From contig NZ_CP134779.1 of the NCBI RefSeq assembly GCF_031884435.1, positions 1,240,001 through 1,304,000 of the forward strand: DNA of 64,000 nucleotides, in the 5' to 3' direction. The position numbers and the translations under genes are program-made. Under the pieces are notes generated by a model. That model was not told the origin of the DNA. It worked only from the letters and a program-made list of their open reading frames with translations, and ran no database searches. Below are positions 33,027-43,680 of the stretch, piece after piece (the stretch's first letter is position 1; each line of letters begins with the position of its first letter). The DNA is from Bosea sp. 685 (GTDB lineage Bacteria; Pseudomonadota; Alphaproteobacteria; Rhizobiales; Beijerinckiaceae).

Positions 33027-34877
33027 ATGACAGAGACCGCCATGAACCAGCGCTCCGCTCCGACCACGTTCCAGTCGGCGGCGCAAGAGGTCGAGAGCCT
33101 GCGGGGCCTGACGCCGGCGGGCGTGCAGGCGACAGCGACGCTGAGTGCACGGCGCTGGCTCGTGCTGGCGCTGAACATCGTCACGCTCGGCGTGCTGCTG
33201 CTGGGGCTCGGGCGTGTGCTCGGGACTGGGGGCTGGACGGTGACGGATGTGGTCATCCTCATTGCCTTCCTGTTCGGTGCGCCCTGGACGGTGCTCGGTT
33301 TCTGGAATGCGGTTATCGGCCTCTGGCTGCTGCATGGCGCCGATGACGGGCTTGATCAGGTCGCGCCCTTCGCAGCCGATGGCGAGGTCGCGACGCCGAT
33401 CGCGATCCGCACTGCCATCCTGATGACCTTGCGCAACGAGGATCCCGAACGCGCCTTCCGCAGGCTGCGCGTGGTCAAGGACAGCGTCGAGGCGACAGGC
33501 GAGGGCGCCTGGTTCGACTATTTCGTGCTGTCGGATACCAGTGATGTCGCTGTCGCGGCGGCGGAAGACCGGCTCGCGGCACAATGGGCGGGCGAGATCG
33601 GCGGCACCTCGCGCCTCACCTATCGCCGCCGCACCGACAATGCCGGCTTCAAGGCCGGCAATGTCAGGGATTTCTGCGAGCGCTGGGGCGATCGCTACGA
33701 GGTCATGCTGCCGCTCGACGCCGACAGCGTCATGTCGGGCGATGCGATCGTGAAGCTCGCGCGGATGATGCAGGCGCATCCCAAGCTCGGCATCCTGCAA
33801 AGCCTGGTCGTGGGTATGCCGAGCCGGTCGGCCTTCGCCCGCATCTTCCAGTTCGGCATGCGCCAGGGCATGCGGCCCTACACCATGGGCTCGGCCTGGT
33901 GGATCGGTGATTGCGGCCCGTTCTGGGGCCATAATGCCATGGTGCGGATCGCGCCTTTCCGCGATGAATGCCATCTCCCGGTCCTGCCCGGCGAAGGGCC
34001 GCTCAGCGGGGCGGTGATGAGCCATGATCAGGTCGAGGCGACGCTGATGCGTCGCGCCGGCTACGAGGTCCGCGTCTTGCCGCAGGAGATGGGGAGCTGG
34101 GAGGAAAACCCGCCGACCATGCTCGAATTCGCCAAGCGCGACCTGCGCTGGTGCCTCGGCAATCTGCAATATCTCAAATTGCTCGACCTGCCCGGCTTGC
34201 AGCCGATGAGCCGCTTCCAGCTGGTCTGGGCGATCCTGATGTTCCTGGGGTTACCGGCCTGGACACTGATGATCGCGCTCCTGCCGGTGAAGGTGATCGA
34301 GGATGCCGGCATCGCCGACTATCCCTCGGGCCTCGCGGCTGTCCTCTATGTGCTGTTCCTGGCGATGTATCTGTCGCCGAAGCTCGCAGGCTTCATCGAC
34401 ATCCTGCTGACCGGGGGCGGCACCCGGCGCTATGGCGGCACGGGGCGCTTCATCGCCTCGGCGCTGATCGAGATCGTCTTCGCCTTTCTGCAAGGCGCGG
34501 TCTCGACCTTTCGGACGACGCTGTTCATGGTCGGCCTCGCCTTCGGGCGCGCCAAAATCGGCTGGAACGGCCAGTCGCGCGATGCGCATGCCTTGTCCTT
34601 CACTACCGCCTTCGCCGGCTTGTGGCCGCATCTGCTGTTTGGCCTCTACATCTTCGGCGCGCTGATGTTGCTCTCGCCGACCGTGCTGCTCTGGTCGCTG
34701 CCGCTGACCGCGGGCTATGTGCTCGCGATCCCCTTCGCCATGCTGACGGCCTTGCCCGCACTGGGGAGATGGTTCGCGCAGAGCGGGCTTTGCGGGATCC
34801 CCGAAGATTTCGACCCGCCGGTTGAGCTCTTAGCGGTCGCGAATCTCCCGGCGATCGCGAATGAGGCGTCGCGATGA
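33027..34877 (+). CDS. opgH: Glucans biosynthesis glucosyltransferase OpgH (MdoH)
   Basis: A 616-residue inner-membrane family 2 glucosyltransferase that makes the beta-glucan backbone of osmoregulated periplasmic glucans. Two N-terminal helices precede a cytoplasmic GT2 domain with RTAILMTLRNEDPERAFRRL, PLDADSVMSGDAI and, near residue 365, KRDLRWCLGNLQYL. Six more helices follow. E. coli OpgH has 847 residues; the shorter form is common in alphaproteobacteria. The ATG at 33027 starts MTETAMNQ; ATG 33042 is an alternative. The upstream frame to 32736 overlaps the dehydrogenase and is not coding. No opgG is in the window. The stop overlaps the FkbM gene by four bases. Confidence 0.92.
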   Translation: MTETAMNQRSAPTTFQSAAQEVESLRGLTPAGVQATATLSARRWLVLALNIVTLGVLLLGLGRVLGTGGWTVTDVVILIAFLFGAPWTVLGFWNAVIGLWLLHGADDGLDQVAPFAADGEVATPIAIRTAILMTLRNEDPERAFRRLRVVKDSVEATGEGAWFDYFVLSDTSDVAVAAAEDRLAAQWAGEIGGTSRLTYRRRTDNAGFKAGNVRDFCERWGDRYEVMLPLDADSVMSGDAIVKLARMMQAHPKLGILQSLVVGMPSRSAFARIFQFGMRQGMRPYTMGSAWWIGDCGPFWGHNAMVRIAPFRDECHLPVLPGEGPLSGAVMSHDQVEATLMRRAGYEVRVLPQEMGSWEENPPTMLEFAKRDLRWCLGNLQYLKLLDLPGLQPMSRFQLVWAILMFLGLPAWTLMIALLPVKVIEDAGIADYPSGLAAVLYVLFLAMYLSPKLAGFIDILLTGGGTRRYGGTGRFIASALIEIVFAFLQGAVSTFRTTLFMVGLAFGRAKIGWNGQSRDAHALSFTTAFAGLWPHLLFGLYIFGALMLLSPTVLLWSLPLTAGYVLAIPFAMLTALPALGRWFAQSGLCGIPEDFDPPVELLAVANLPAIANEASR

Positions 34878-35632
34878 GCCCAGCTGCCTATCCCAAGGGC
34901 ATGGCCAAGGCGGTTTCGCGCTCCTTGCGGGTCTATCACGGCGACCCTGCGCGCAGTGCCGCGATGGATGCGCTTTATGCGCGCTTCCTCAACCCGGGCG
35001 ATCTCGCCTTCGATATCGGCGCGCATGTCGGGGACCGGGTCTCCTCGTTTCGCCGGCTGGGCGCGCGCGTCGTGGCGCTGGAGCCGCAGCCGGGGCCGGC
35101 GCGGGCGATCCGCCTGATCCATGGCCGCGACCCGCTCGTGACGCTGATCGAAGCCGCCTGCGGCGACAATGAAGGGGCGGTGACGCTGCAGATCAACAGC
35201 GCCAACCCAACGGTCTCGACAGCCTCGCCGGCTTTCGTCGGCGCAGCGCAAGGAGCTGGTGGCTGGGAGGGGCAGGTCTGGGACCATGAGATCGTGGTTC
35301 CCTGCACGACGCTCGACAAGCTGATCTGGCGCCATGGTCTGCCGGCGCTGATCAAGATCGATGTCGAGGGCTTCGAGGCGCATGTGCTGGCGGGGCTGAC
35401 CAAGGCCGTGCCGGTGATCTCCTTCGAGTTCACGACGATCCAGCGCGACGTCGCGGAGGCTTGCCTCGCGCTGCTGGATACGCTTGGACCTTATCGCTTC
35501 AATGTCGCGCTCGGCGAAAGCCAGAGCCTCGAACTCGCCGAGCCGGCGAGCGCGGAGGCGATCGGCGGCTTCCTGCGCGACCTGCCTCACTCCGCCAATT
35601 CCGGCGATGTCTACGCCATGCTGACGAGTTGA
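34874..35632 (+). CDS. FkbM-family SAM-dependent methyltransferase
   Basis: A 252-residue methyltransferase of the FkbM type. SAM-binding motif I is LAFDIGAHVGDRVSSFRRLG at about residues 43-62, followed by VVALEPQPGPARAI, CTTLDKLI and LIKIDVEGFEAHVLAGL. FkbM proteins O-methylate sugars or polyketides. The ATG overlaps the opgH stop by four bases, so expression is coupled, which suggests that it methylates the periplasmic glucan or its precursor. That is inference; no such activity is proven here. Confidence 0.83.
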   Translation: MSPAAYPKGMAKAVSRSLRVYHGDPARSAAMDALYARFLNPGDLAFDIGAHVGDRVSSFRRLGARVVALEPQPGPARAIRLIHGRDPLVTLIEAACGDNEGAVTLQINSANPTVSTASPAFVGAAQGAGGWEGQVWDHEIVVPCTTLDKLIWRHGLPALIKIDVEGFEAHVLAGLTKAVPVISFEFTTIQRDVAEACLALLDTLGPYRFNVALGESQSLELAEPASAEAIGGFLRDLPHSANSGDVYAMLTS

Positions 35633-35637
35633 TATCG

Positions 35638-36624
35638 ATGATGACGCTTCTCTCCCGCCTGCGCTCCGTGGTTCTGCCGCTCGCCTTGGCTTGCACCGCT
35701 GTTCCGGCTCTCGCCGCCAGCGATGTCGCCGTCGAGGTCAAGAACGAGTCCGAGCCGGTGCTCTGCGCCGAGAAGGACAATGTCACCATCAAGGCGATCT
35801 CGCCCGAGGTGCGGCGCTTCCAGATCGAGGCGGCGCATCCTGCCTACAACGCAGGTCTCTTGCGGGATAACTGGGATGCGGACTGGACCGATTGCGAGAT
35901 GAAGGGCGATCCTTCCTTTGCAGCCCCGGTGCCACCCCGGCGCGTCACCTTCTATGAGAGCACCGAGTACTGGCTCGTCGGCTACACCTTCCCGACCTTC
36001 TGGCGGCCGGCCGACACGACCTTCCGGGTCGGCGACAGGGTCGAAAAGGGCCTGCATCTCGTCCAGCTCTGGAAGCTCGGCAAGGATCGCTCGCATGAAT
36101 TGCTCGTGGTCTATCCGCAGGATGGCTATTGGCGCGCCAGGCCGATGCCGCCGCAGCAGCTCGCGTCTTCGGCCTATGGCTCGTCCTTCCTGTTCGGGCC
36201 GATCGAGACCGATGGACGCCCGGTCGTGAACATCAAGGAGATCGAGTTCGATCCCAAGACCACCACCTTCAAGCTCAGCTTCAAGGACGGCTCATCGGGC
36301 AGCTTGAAGCTCGACAGCGTCGACGAGAACCGCATGGTGCTGGATGCGGTGCTCGACAAGCCGGTGACCGGCGGCAAGGGTTTCGTGGCGCTGCGCTCGA
36401 TGTATGTCACCGAGTTCAACAACGACGTCGCCCGCATCGCGGTGCGCGAGCCCGGCGCCAAGGGCTGGCGCGAGGAGCCATTGATGCCGTTCACGGGTGG
36501 CAAGGCGACCGATATCTGGATGGGCCGCACCACCCATTCGCGCCACAACACCTCCTCGCCCGACATGGTCTTCCGCAATTTCTCGAAGGACCCGAACCCG
36601 CCGGCGAAGCCGGAGAAGAAGTAG
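35638..36624 (+). CDS. Secreted protein of unknown function, opgH operon
   Basis: A 328-residue protein with an N-terminal signal peptide (MMTLLSRLRSVVLPLALACT, cleavage near ALAAS). The mature part is rich in beta-type sequence with two conserved cysteines early (VLCAEKD, DWTDCEM), and a final third with SMYVTEFNNDVARIAV and a proline/lysine tail. I do not recognise a family. The start at 35638 is 5 bases after the FkbM stop, and an ATG follows at once at 35641. As the third gene of an opgH-FkbM transcription unit it may act on periplasmic glucan, but the sequence gives no enzyme motif. Confidence 0.72.
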   Translation: MMTLLSRLRSVVLPLALACTAVPALAASDVAVEVKNESEPVLCAEKDNVTIKAISPEVRRFQIEAAHPAYNAGLLRDNWDADWTDCEMKGDPSFAAPVPPRRVTFYESTEYWLVGYTFPTFWRPADTTFRVGDRVEKGLHLVQLWKLGKDRSHELLVVYPQDGYWRARPMPPQQLASSAYGSSFLFGPIETDGRPVVNIKEIEFDPKTTTFKLSFKDGSSGSLKLDSVDENRMVLDAVLDKPVTGGKGFVALRSMYVTEFNNDVARIAVREPGAKGWREEPLMPFTGGKATDIWMGRTTHSRHNTSSPDMVFRNFSKDPNPPAKPEKK

Positions 36625-36659
36625 CCCATCTCGCAGCATGCGAGGTATCGGTTGGCGGG

Positions 36660-36789
36660 CTAGAGCAGGATGCGAAAAAGTGGGAACCGGTTTTTCGCAA
36701 TCGATCCTGCTCTAACTCTTTGATGAGAGACGGATTCAGATTTCAAATCGGATCACTTTGTGACCCGATTTGAAATCATCCGGCTCTAG
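36660..36789 (-). repeat. Composite palindromic intergenic repeat, copy 2 (inverted)
   Basis: A 130-bp copy of the 4613 element in reverse orientation, bounded by CTAGAGC and GCTCTAG. Hairpin B lies at 36663-36714 with the same CCGGTTCCCAC loop read on the minus strand and a 5-base insertion in one arm. Hairpin A lies at about 36738-36776; its stem differs from copy 1 at two positions on each side, and both changes keep base pairing. It fills most of the 175-base gap before the TauE/SafE gene. Confidence 0.9.
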
Positions 36790-36799
36790 GGGCTGATCC

Positions 36800-37552
36800 A
36801 TGGACACGACCATCCTGAGCCTCGCGCTCGGCGCGGCGGTTGCCGGTTTCGTGCAGGGGCTCTCGGGCTTCGCCTTCGGGCTCGTCGCCATGTCCTTCTG
36901 GGCCTGGACGCTCGAGCCGAGGCTGGCGGCCGTGATGGCGGTGTTCGGCGGGCTGACGGGGCAGATCATCTCCGCTTTCTCCCTGCGCCGCGGCTTTGAT
37001 CTGGCGCGGCTCTGGCCCTTCCTGCTCGGCGGGTTCGCCGGCATTCCGCTCGGCGTCGCGTTACTGCCGCTGCTCGATGCGACGCTGTTCAAAGCCGCGC
37101 TGGGCTGCCTGCTGGCGATCTGGTGCCCGATCATGCTGTTCGCGCCGCGTCTCCCGGCGATCCGTGTCGGTGGGCGTCTGGCCGATGGCGTCGTCGGCCT
37201 CACCGGCGGCATCATGGGTGGCTTCGGCGGCTTTACAGGTGTGGTCCCGACGCTGTGGTGCAGCTTGTGCCGCATGGACAAGGATGTGCAGCGCTCGATC
37301 ATCCAGAACTTCAATCTGGCGACGCTCGCCGTCACCATGCTGAGCTATGTCGTGGCCGGGAACGTCACGCCCGAGATGCTGCCTTCCTTCGCCATCGTCG
37401 CGCCGGCCATGCTGATCCCCTCGCTGATCGGCGGCCGTCTCTATATCGGCATCAGCGAGGCCGCCTTTCGCCGGATCGTGCTTGCCTTGCTGACATTGTC
37501 GGGGGTTACGCTGCTCGCCGCGTCGTTGCCGCGGCTGCTGGGCAGCGGATGA
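36800..37552 (+). CDS. TauE/SafE (TSUP) family anion transporter
   Basis: A 250-residue membrane protein with eight predicted helices and the two repeats of the TSUP family. The conserved FVQGLSGFAFGLVAMSFW is in the first repeat, and GLTGGIMGGFGGFTGVVPTLWC starts the second. Family members export sulfite, sulfoacetate or other organic anions. It lies 11 bases after the composite repeat. Downstream is a fragment resembling hydroxypyruvate isomerase rather than a partner gene. The substrate is unknown. Confidence 0.88.
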   Translation: MDTTILSLALGAAVAGFVQGLSGFAFGLVAMSFWAWTLEPRLAAVMAVFGGLTGQIISAFSLRRGFDLARLWPFLLGGFAGIPLGVALLPLLDATLFKAALGCLLAIWCPIMLFAPRLPAIRVGGRLADGVVGLTGGIMGGFGGFTGVVPTLWCSLCRMDKDVQRSIIQNFNLATLAVTMLSYVVAGNVTPEMLPSFAIVAPAMLIPSLIGGRLYIGISEAAFRRIVLALLTLSGVTLLAASLPRLLGSG

Positions 37553-37590
37553 CATCGCAGCGGGAACGTCTTCGGCCCGCGAACGTTACC

Positions 37591-37710
37591 GACGCTGGAG
37601 CGAACGTCGAGCAGGCCTGGTTCAGCCTGCCGCGGGGAGATTGGGCCGAGGGTGAGCGCAGCATGGCCGCGGTTTCCGGATTGCCGGATCTGGCTCGCGA
37701 GGACGAGGGC
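37591..37710 (+). pseudogene. Remnant resembling hydroxypyruvate isomerase (hyi)
   Basis: Read in the frame of position 37591, this stretch encodes AGANVEQAWFSLPRGDWAEG, then ERSMAAVSG and later REDEG. It parallels residues 52-80 of the intact Hyi 0.8 kb downstream (AGAGVEQALFNLPPGDWAKG, ERGMAAIPG, REDEF). No start, no barrel ends and no remaining catalytic parts are present. It appears to be a decayed partial duplication or leftover of a lost paralogue between the TSUP gene and the acetyltransferase. Confidence 0.7.
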
Positions 37711-37789
37711 CCGATTTGGAATGACGCGAGCCGGAAAGCGTTCTAGAGGACCGCAACCGGGCAGGGGCGGACGATTATCCAGGTGGATT

Positions 37790-38302
37790 ATGCACGGCCA
37801 GTCTATTCCAAGGCTCACGACACCTCGTCTCACCCTCCGCGCCCAGATCCCAGGCGACTTCCCGGCTTATGCCAAGTTTCTCGCCTCGCCGCGCGCGAAA
37901 GCCATGGGCGGGCCTTATCGCCTCCGCGACGCCTGGGGGCTGTTCTGTCACGATATTGCGGGGTGGGCCTTGTTCGGGCATGGCGCGCTGATGATCGAGC
38001 TGGCCGGCACGGGCGAATGCATCGGGCAGGTCGGCATCAACGATGGGCCGCTGTTTCCAGAAAGGGAGCTCGGCTGGCTTGTCTATGACGGCCATGAGGG
38101 CAAGGGTTACGCAACCGAGGCGGCGCTGGCCTTGAGGGATTGGGCCGCCGACACGGCCGGGTTGCGCGACCTCGTCAGCTATATCGATCAGGAAAACCAC
38201 CGATCCATCGCGGTCGTCGAGCGACTTGGCGCAGTGCTCGACAGGGATGCCCGGAAACCGGACCCGGAAGATTTGGTGTATCGTCACCATATGATGGGCT
38301 GA
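37790..38302 (+). CDS. RimJ/RimL-type GNAT acetyltransferase
   Basis: A 170-residue acetyltransferase of the RimJ/RimL/PaiA type: TPRLTLRAQIPGDFPAYAKF at the N-terminus, ELGWLVYDGHEGKGYATEAA for strand 4 and the acetyl-CoA loop, then DLVSYIDQENHRSIAVVERL. The ATG at 37790 is preceded by AGGTGG; the frame upstream overlaps the hyi remnant and is not family-like. It would acetylate a protein N-terminus or a small amine. Confidence 0.82.
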   Translation: MHGQSIPRLTTPRLTLRAQIPGDFPAYAKFLASPRAKAMGGPYRLRDAWGLFCHDIAGWALFGHGALMIELAGTGECIGQVGINDGPLFPERELGWLVYDGHEGKGYATEAALALRDWAADTAGLRDLVSYIDQENHRSIAVVERLGAVLDRDARKPDPEDLVYRHHMMG

Positions 38303-38407
38303 CGGGGTTTATCCAGATGCTGGGAATGCCCACAACAGGATGCCGTTCCGTCCGCAACTGACCGGAAGCAGTTGCGCCATTCATGAGTTCGCAATCTTGA
38401 GGCCGAC

Positions 38408-39187
38408 ATGCCGCGTTTTGCCGCCAATCTCTCGATGATGTTCACCGAATGGGACTTCCTCGACCGCTTCAAAGCTGCGGCCGATGCCGGTTTCGAGGCG
38501 GTGGAGTTCTTGTTCCCTTATGAGCACGCGTCTGAGAAGATCGGCCTGGCGCTCGCCGGCGCCGGGGTCGAGCAGGCGCTGTTCAACCTGCCGCCGGGCG
38601 ATTGGGCCAAGGGCGAGCGCGGCATGGCGGCGATCCCCGGCCGCGAGGACGAGTTCAGGGCAGGGATCGAGACGGCCCTGGCCTATGCGCATGAGACCGG
38701 TGTCAAGCGCCTGCACATGATGGCGGGCCATGCCGACCCGCAGGATCCCGCCGCGCAGAAGGCTTATCGCGCAGCGCTCGCCTATGCCGCCGACAAGCTG
38801 GCCGAGCACGACATCGACCTGCTGCTGGAGCCGATCAACGGCCGGGACATGCCCGGCTATTTCCTCAACGATTTCGACCAGGCGGCGGCTTACGTCCGTG
38901 AGTCGGGTCGCGCGAATGTCAGGCTGCAGTTCGACATGTATCATTGCGAGCTGATCCATGGCGACGTCTCGGGCAAGCTCAAGGCGCTCTACCCGCTCGT
39001 CGGCCATGTTCAGATCGCCAGCGCCAATGGCCGCCACGAGCCCGACGCCTCGGGGCCGGACTATCCGCGCCTGTTCGAAGAGCTGGACGGGCTTGGCTAT
39101 GAGGGCTTCGTCGGCTGTGAGTATCGGCCGGCGGCCGGCACGCTCGAAGGGCTCGGCTGGTTCTCCGATTTCAGGAAGCCGGAGTGA
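38408..39187 (+). CDS. hyi: Hydroxypyruvate isomerase
   Basis: A 259-residue TIM-barrel isomerase that interconverts hydroxypyruvate and tartronate semialdehyde in glyoxylate metabolism. Length and motifs match the Hyi/OtnI family: MPRFAANLSMMFTEWDFLDR, FEAVEFLFPYE, LLLEPINGRDMPGYFL with the metal-binding Glu, FDMYHCELIHGDV, and GCEYRPA at the C-terminus. It overlaps the glucokinase gene by four bases. A related fragment lies 0.7 kb upstream. Confidence 0.9.
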   Translation: MPRFAANLSMMFTEWDFLDRFKAAADAGFEAVEFLFPYEHASEKIGLALAGAGVEQALFNLPPGDWAKGERGMAAIPGREDEFRAGIETALAYAHETGVKRLHMMAGHADPQDPAAQKAYRAALAYAADKLAEHDIDLLLEPINGRDMPGYFLNDFDQAAAYVRESGRANVRLQFDMYHCELIHGDVSGKLKALYPLVGHVQIASANGRHEPDASGPDYPRLFEELDGLGYEGFVGCEYRPAAGTLEGLGWFSDFRKPE

Positions 39188-40185
39188 TCTCGCCTTTCGC
39201 CTATCCGGCTCTGGTCGCCGATATCGGCGGCACGAATTGCCGGCTGTCGCTCGTATCCCGGGCAGGGGCGCCGCATGAGCCCCTGGCGCGGATCAGCACC
39301 GGTGGCCACCCGACGCCGGAGGCGGCGCTGGAGGCTGTGCTGTCGACGTTGGCGCAGCGGCCGCGCAGCGCCATCCTTGCCGTCGCGGGGCCTCTGGATG
39401 GGCGCAAGGCGCAGCTCACCAACGCCAATTGGCATTTCGACGGGCCGGAATTCGCCGAAGCGCTCGGGCTCGAACAGGGCCTGCTGGTCAATGATTTCGA
39501 GGCACTGGCGGCCTCGCTCGCGGTGCTGCGCGCCACGGATCTGACGACGCTGGTTCCGGGAGAGCCGGAGCCTGATGGGCTTCGCCTCGTGCTCGGGCCT
39601 GGTACGGGCTTTGGCGCCGCCGCGCTCCTGATGCGGGGCGAGCGCGGCGTCCTGGTGCCGACCGAGGCCGGTCATATCGGCATCGGCCCGGAAGACCCGA
39701 CCGAGCACAAGATCTGGCCGGCGCTCGCCACCGAGCAGCCGCGCGTCACGGTCGAGGGGCTGCTCAGCGGAGACGGGCTGGTGCGTTTCCACCGCGCGGT
39801 GGCGAAGCAATCGGGCATGCTGGAGGCCGATGTCAGCGCCGCCGACGTAACGACGCTGGCGCTCGACGGTGACCCCGCCGCGCTGATGGCGGTGATCTGC
39901 TTCTGGCGATTGCTGGCGCGGGTCGCAGGCGATCTCGCGCTCGCTTTCAAGGCGACGGGAGGCGTCTATGTCGCAGGCGGCATCGTGCCGCGGCTCCTGC
40001 CGCTGGCCGATCCGGCGACGATCCAGGCCGTGTTTCATGCCAAGCCGCCGATGGAGGATCTGGCGAAGCGTTTCGCTTTGCATGTGATCACGACACATGA
40101 TGCGGCCGAGCAGGGGCTGGCCGCCATCGCCACCGCGCCGGCGCGGTTCGGGCTGGACGACCCCGCGCGGCTGTGGTTTGCGTGA
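39184..40185 (+). CDS. glk: Glucokinase
   Basis: A 333-residue ROK-unrelated (GlcK/Glk) glucokinase that phosphorylates glucose with ATP. The phosphate-binding motif is VADIGGTNCRLSLV, the sugar-binding part includes LLVNDFEALAASL, and the adenosine-binding motif LVLGPGTGFGAAALL is near residue 140. The GTG start overlaps the hyi stop by four bases. Co-translation with hyi links sugar phosphorylation to the glyoxylate/tartronate branch, perhaps only through shared regulation. Confidence 0.9.
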   Translation: MISPFAYPALVADIGGTNCRLSLVSRAGAPHEPLARISTGGHPTPEAALEAVLSTLAQRPRSAILAVAGPLDGRKAQLTNANWHFDGPEFAEALGLEQGLLVNDFEALAASLAVLRATDLTTLVPGEPEPDGLRLVLGPGTGFGAAALLMRGERGVLVPTEAGHIGIGPEDPTEHKIWPALATEQPRVTVEGLLSGDGLVRFHRAVAKQSGMLEADVSAADVTTLALDGDPAALMAVICFWRLLARVAGDLALAFKATGGVYVAGGIVPRLLPLADPATIQAVFHAKPPMEDLAKRFALHVITTHDAAEQGLAAIATAPARFGLDDPARLWFA

Positions 40186-40221
40186 GCGTGTCGGTTTCGC
40201 GCGTCTGAGGCTCTTTCCGGT

Positions 40222-41268
40222 TTGTTCCAGCTTTACGGCATCCAGGCCCTGCGCGCGGCTGCGGCCTTCATGGTCGCCGTGCATCATGTCCAGTATGACG
40301 CCATAGCGCTGGCCGCCCGGAGCGGGGCCGGTTTCTCGCCTTCGCTGCTGCTGCCCTGGATGGCTGGCGTCGACATCTTCTTCGTCGTCTCCGGCTTCAT
40401 CATGGTGCATGCCTCTGCCGATCTCTTCGGCCGGGCAGACGGTGCAAAACTCTTTCTGCAGCGCCGGCTCGCGCGCATCGTGCCGCTCTACTGGGCTGCG
40501 ACGACATTGTTCCTGCTCGTTGGACTGGTCCTGCCGGGCGCACTGAATTCGGGCGTACCGGATCTGGCGCAGATCGCCGGCTCCTATCTGTTCTGGCCCA
40601 CGATCTCGACGATGGGGCTTGTCCAGCCGGTCTATTCACTGGGTTGGACGCTGAACTATGAGATGCTGTTCTACGCGCTCTTCAGCCTGGGGTTGCTGCT
40701 GCCGCGCGCCTGGACGCTTCCCGCCATCACCTTGGCCTTGGCGGGCTTGGTCGCGGGTGAGGCCTTGGCCGGGCCGCTCGCCGTGCCCCTGCGCTTCTGG
40801 GGCCAGCCTATCGTGCTCGAATTCGTGGCCGGGATGGGGATCGCCCTGCTGTGGCGGCGGGGCTTTCGACTGGGGTTCGCCTCGGGCGTCGCGGTCGCTG
40901 CGCTTGGCGTGGCGCTGCTCCTGGTCGCGGCCCAAATGCCGGGCAGCGATGCACCCTGGGCCGCGCTTGCATGGCGGGGCTCGGCTGCGGCCCTGCTCGT
41001 GCTGGCGGCAGCGTGCGGCAAGCGGCGGGAGGCACCCTCCGCGCCGCTCCGCTGGCTGGCGCTGGTCGGTGACGCTTCCTATGCGCTTTATCTGGTGCAC
41101 CCCTTCGTCATTCGGGGCCTGCATGAGCTGTTCCAGCGTCTCGGCTGGGGATCGCCGCTGCTCTTCATCATCGTGGCTCTTGCGGGTGCCGTCGTTGCGG
41201 CGCTCCTGGTCCACCGCCTCTTCGAGAAGCCGGCGACGCGCTTCATGCGGCGCAAGCTCGGCGCCTGA
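40222..41268 (+). CDS. Acyltransferase 3 family membrane protein
   Basis: A 348-residue polytopic membrane protein of the acyltransferase 3 (OafA/ExoZ) family with about ten helices. Family marks are GIQALRAAAAFMVAVHHVQY with the catalytic-type His, GVDIFFVVSGFIMVH, RRLARIVPLYW and DASYALYLVHPFVI. Such proteins acetylate or succinylate surface polysaccharides in the membrane. It starts with TTG at 40222, 36 bases after glk. The acceptor is not known. Confidence 0.87.
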   Translation: MFQLYGIQALRAAAAFMVAVHHVQYDAIALAARSGAGFSPSLLLPWMAGVDIFFVVSGFIMVHASADLFGRADGAKLFLQRRLARIVPLYWAATTLFLLVGLVLPGALNSGVPDLAQIAGSYLFWPTISTMGLVQPVYSLGWTLNYEMLFYALFSLGLLLPRAWTLPAITLALAGLVAGEALAGPLAVPLRFWGQPIVLEFVAGMGIALLWRRGFRLGFASGVAVAALGVALLLVAAQMPGSDAPWAALAWRGSAAALLVLAAACGKRREAPSAPLRWLALVGDASYALYLVHPFVIRGLHELFQRLGWGSPLLFIIVALAGAVVAALLVHRLFEKPATRFMRRKLGA

Positions 41269-41307
41269 AAATCCGCGCCGGTCTGTTTCCCTACCGCATC
41301 AACTTGT

Positions 41308-41345
41308 CCCGAAAACCGGCTCCCAGTTTTCGAGTCGATGCTCTA
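41308..41345. repeat. Half copy of the composite repeat, diverged
   Basis: CCCGAAAACCGGCTCCCAGT followed by TTTCGAGTCGATGCTCTA resembles the hairpin B loop and right arm of the element at 4613, with several changes. Its terminal CTA supplies the stop codon (TAG on the minus strand) of the small gene at 41343-41702. Confidence 0.6.
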
Positions 41346-41702
41346 TTTCAAGCGCATCCCCTTCAGTGACTGGCCGACGACGCCTCCGGAGCGGCGTCTC
41401 TCGGCGCGCTTGGCCTTGATACCGGCAACATCCTCCGGCTGGGGATGGCGGCCGCGCTCCAGCAGTTCGAGCGTATATTCCTCATAGGTCAGGCCCAGGG
41501 CCTCGGCGCGCTCCTCGCGGCGCAGCGCGATTGCCGGGGGCTTGCGCCAGGCCCGGCGATGGGCCGTGCGCCATTCGAAATAGCGGTTGATCTCGCCTTT
41601 GCCCCATTCCGGCTCATGTGGCGGCGGCTCATCGAGCGGTGGGCCGCCATTGTCGCCCATGCCGGTAGGTCGGTCGGCTCGTTGCTGCTTCAATCTGGCC
41701 AA
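41343..41702 (-). CDS. Hypothetical protein with GDNGGPPLD motif
   Basis: A 119-residue hydrophilic protein, basic at the start and end. It contains MGDNGGPPLDEPPPHEPEWG near residue 15, a motif seen in many small uncharacterised Hyphomicrobiales proteins, then WRTAHRRAWRKPP and a Glu/Arg-rich helical tail. It has no signal or membrane segment. The stop codon lies in the end of a degenerate repeat. No function can be given; it is not a shadow of a better frame. Confidence 0.65.
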   Translation of the reverse strand: MARLKQQRADRPTGMGDNGGPPLDEPPPHEPEWGKGEINRYFEWRTAHRRAWRKPPAIALRREERAEALGLTYEEYTLELLERGRHPQPEDVAGIKAKRAERRRSGGVVGQSLKGMRLK

Positions 41703-41859
41703 GGGGCGCTCCGGGTGGACGCTTCGTTCGAAAAGGGGGCTCCTGCGCTCACGATAATAGCGCTTGTGCGCCGCACCAAGATCGAACTCAACGCAGCACG
41801 GCGCGTGACAGAGCCGCCGCGCCGGTCTATCCCGCCTGCATTCCCCTCACGGACACCCC

Positions 41860-43671
<1,812 letters not shown>

Positions 43672-43680
43672 GACCGAGGC

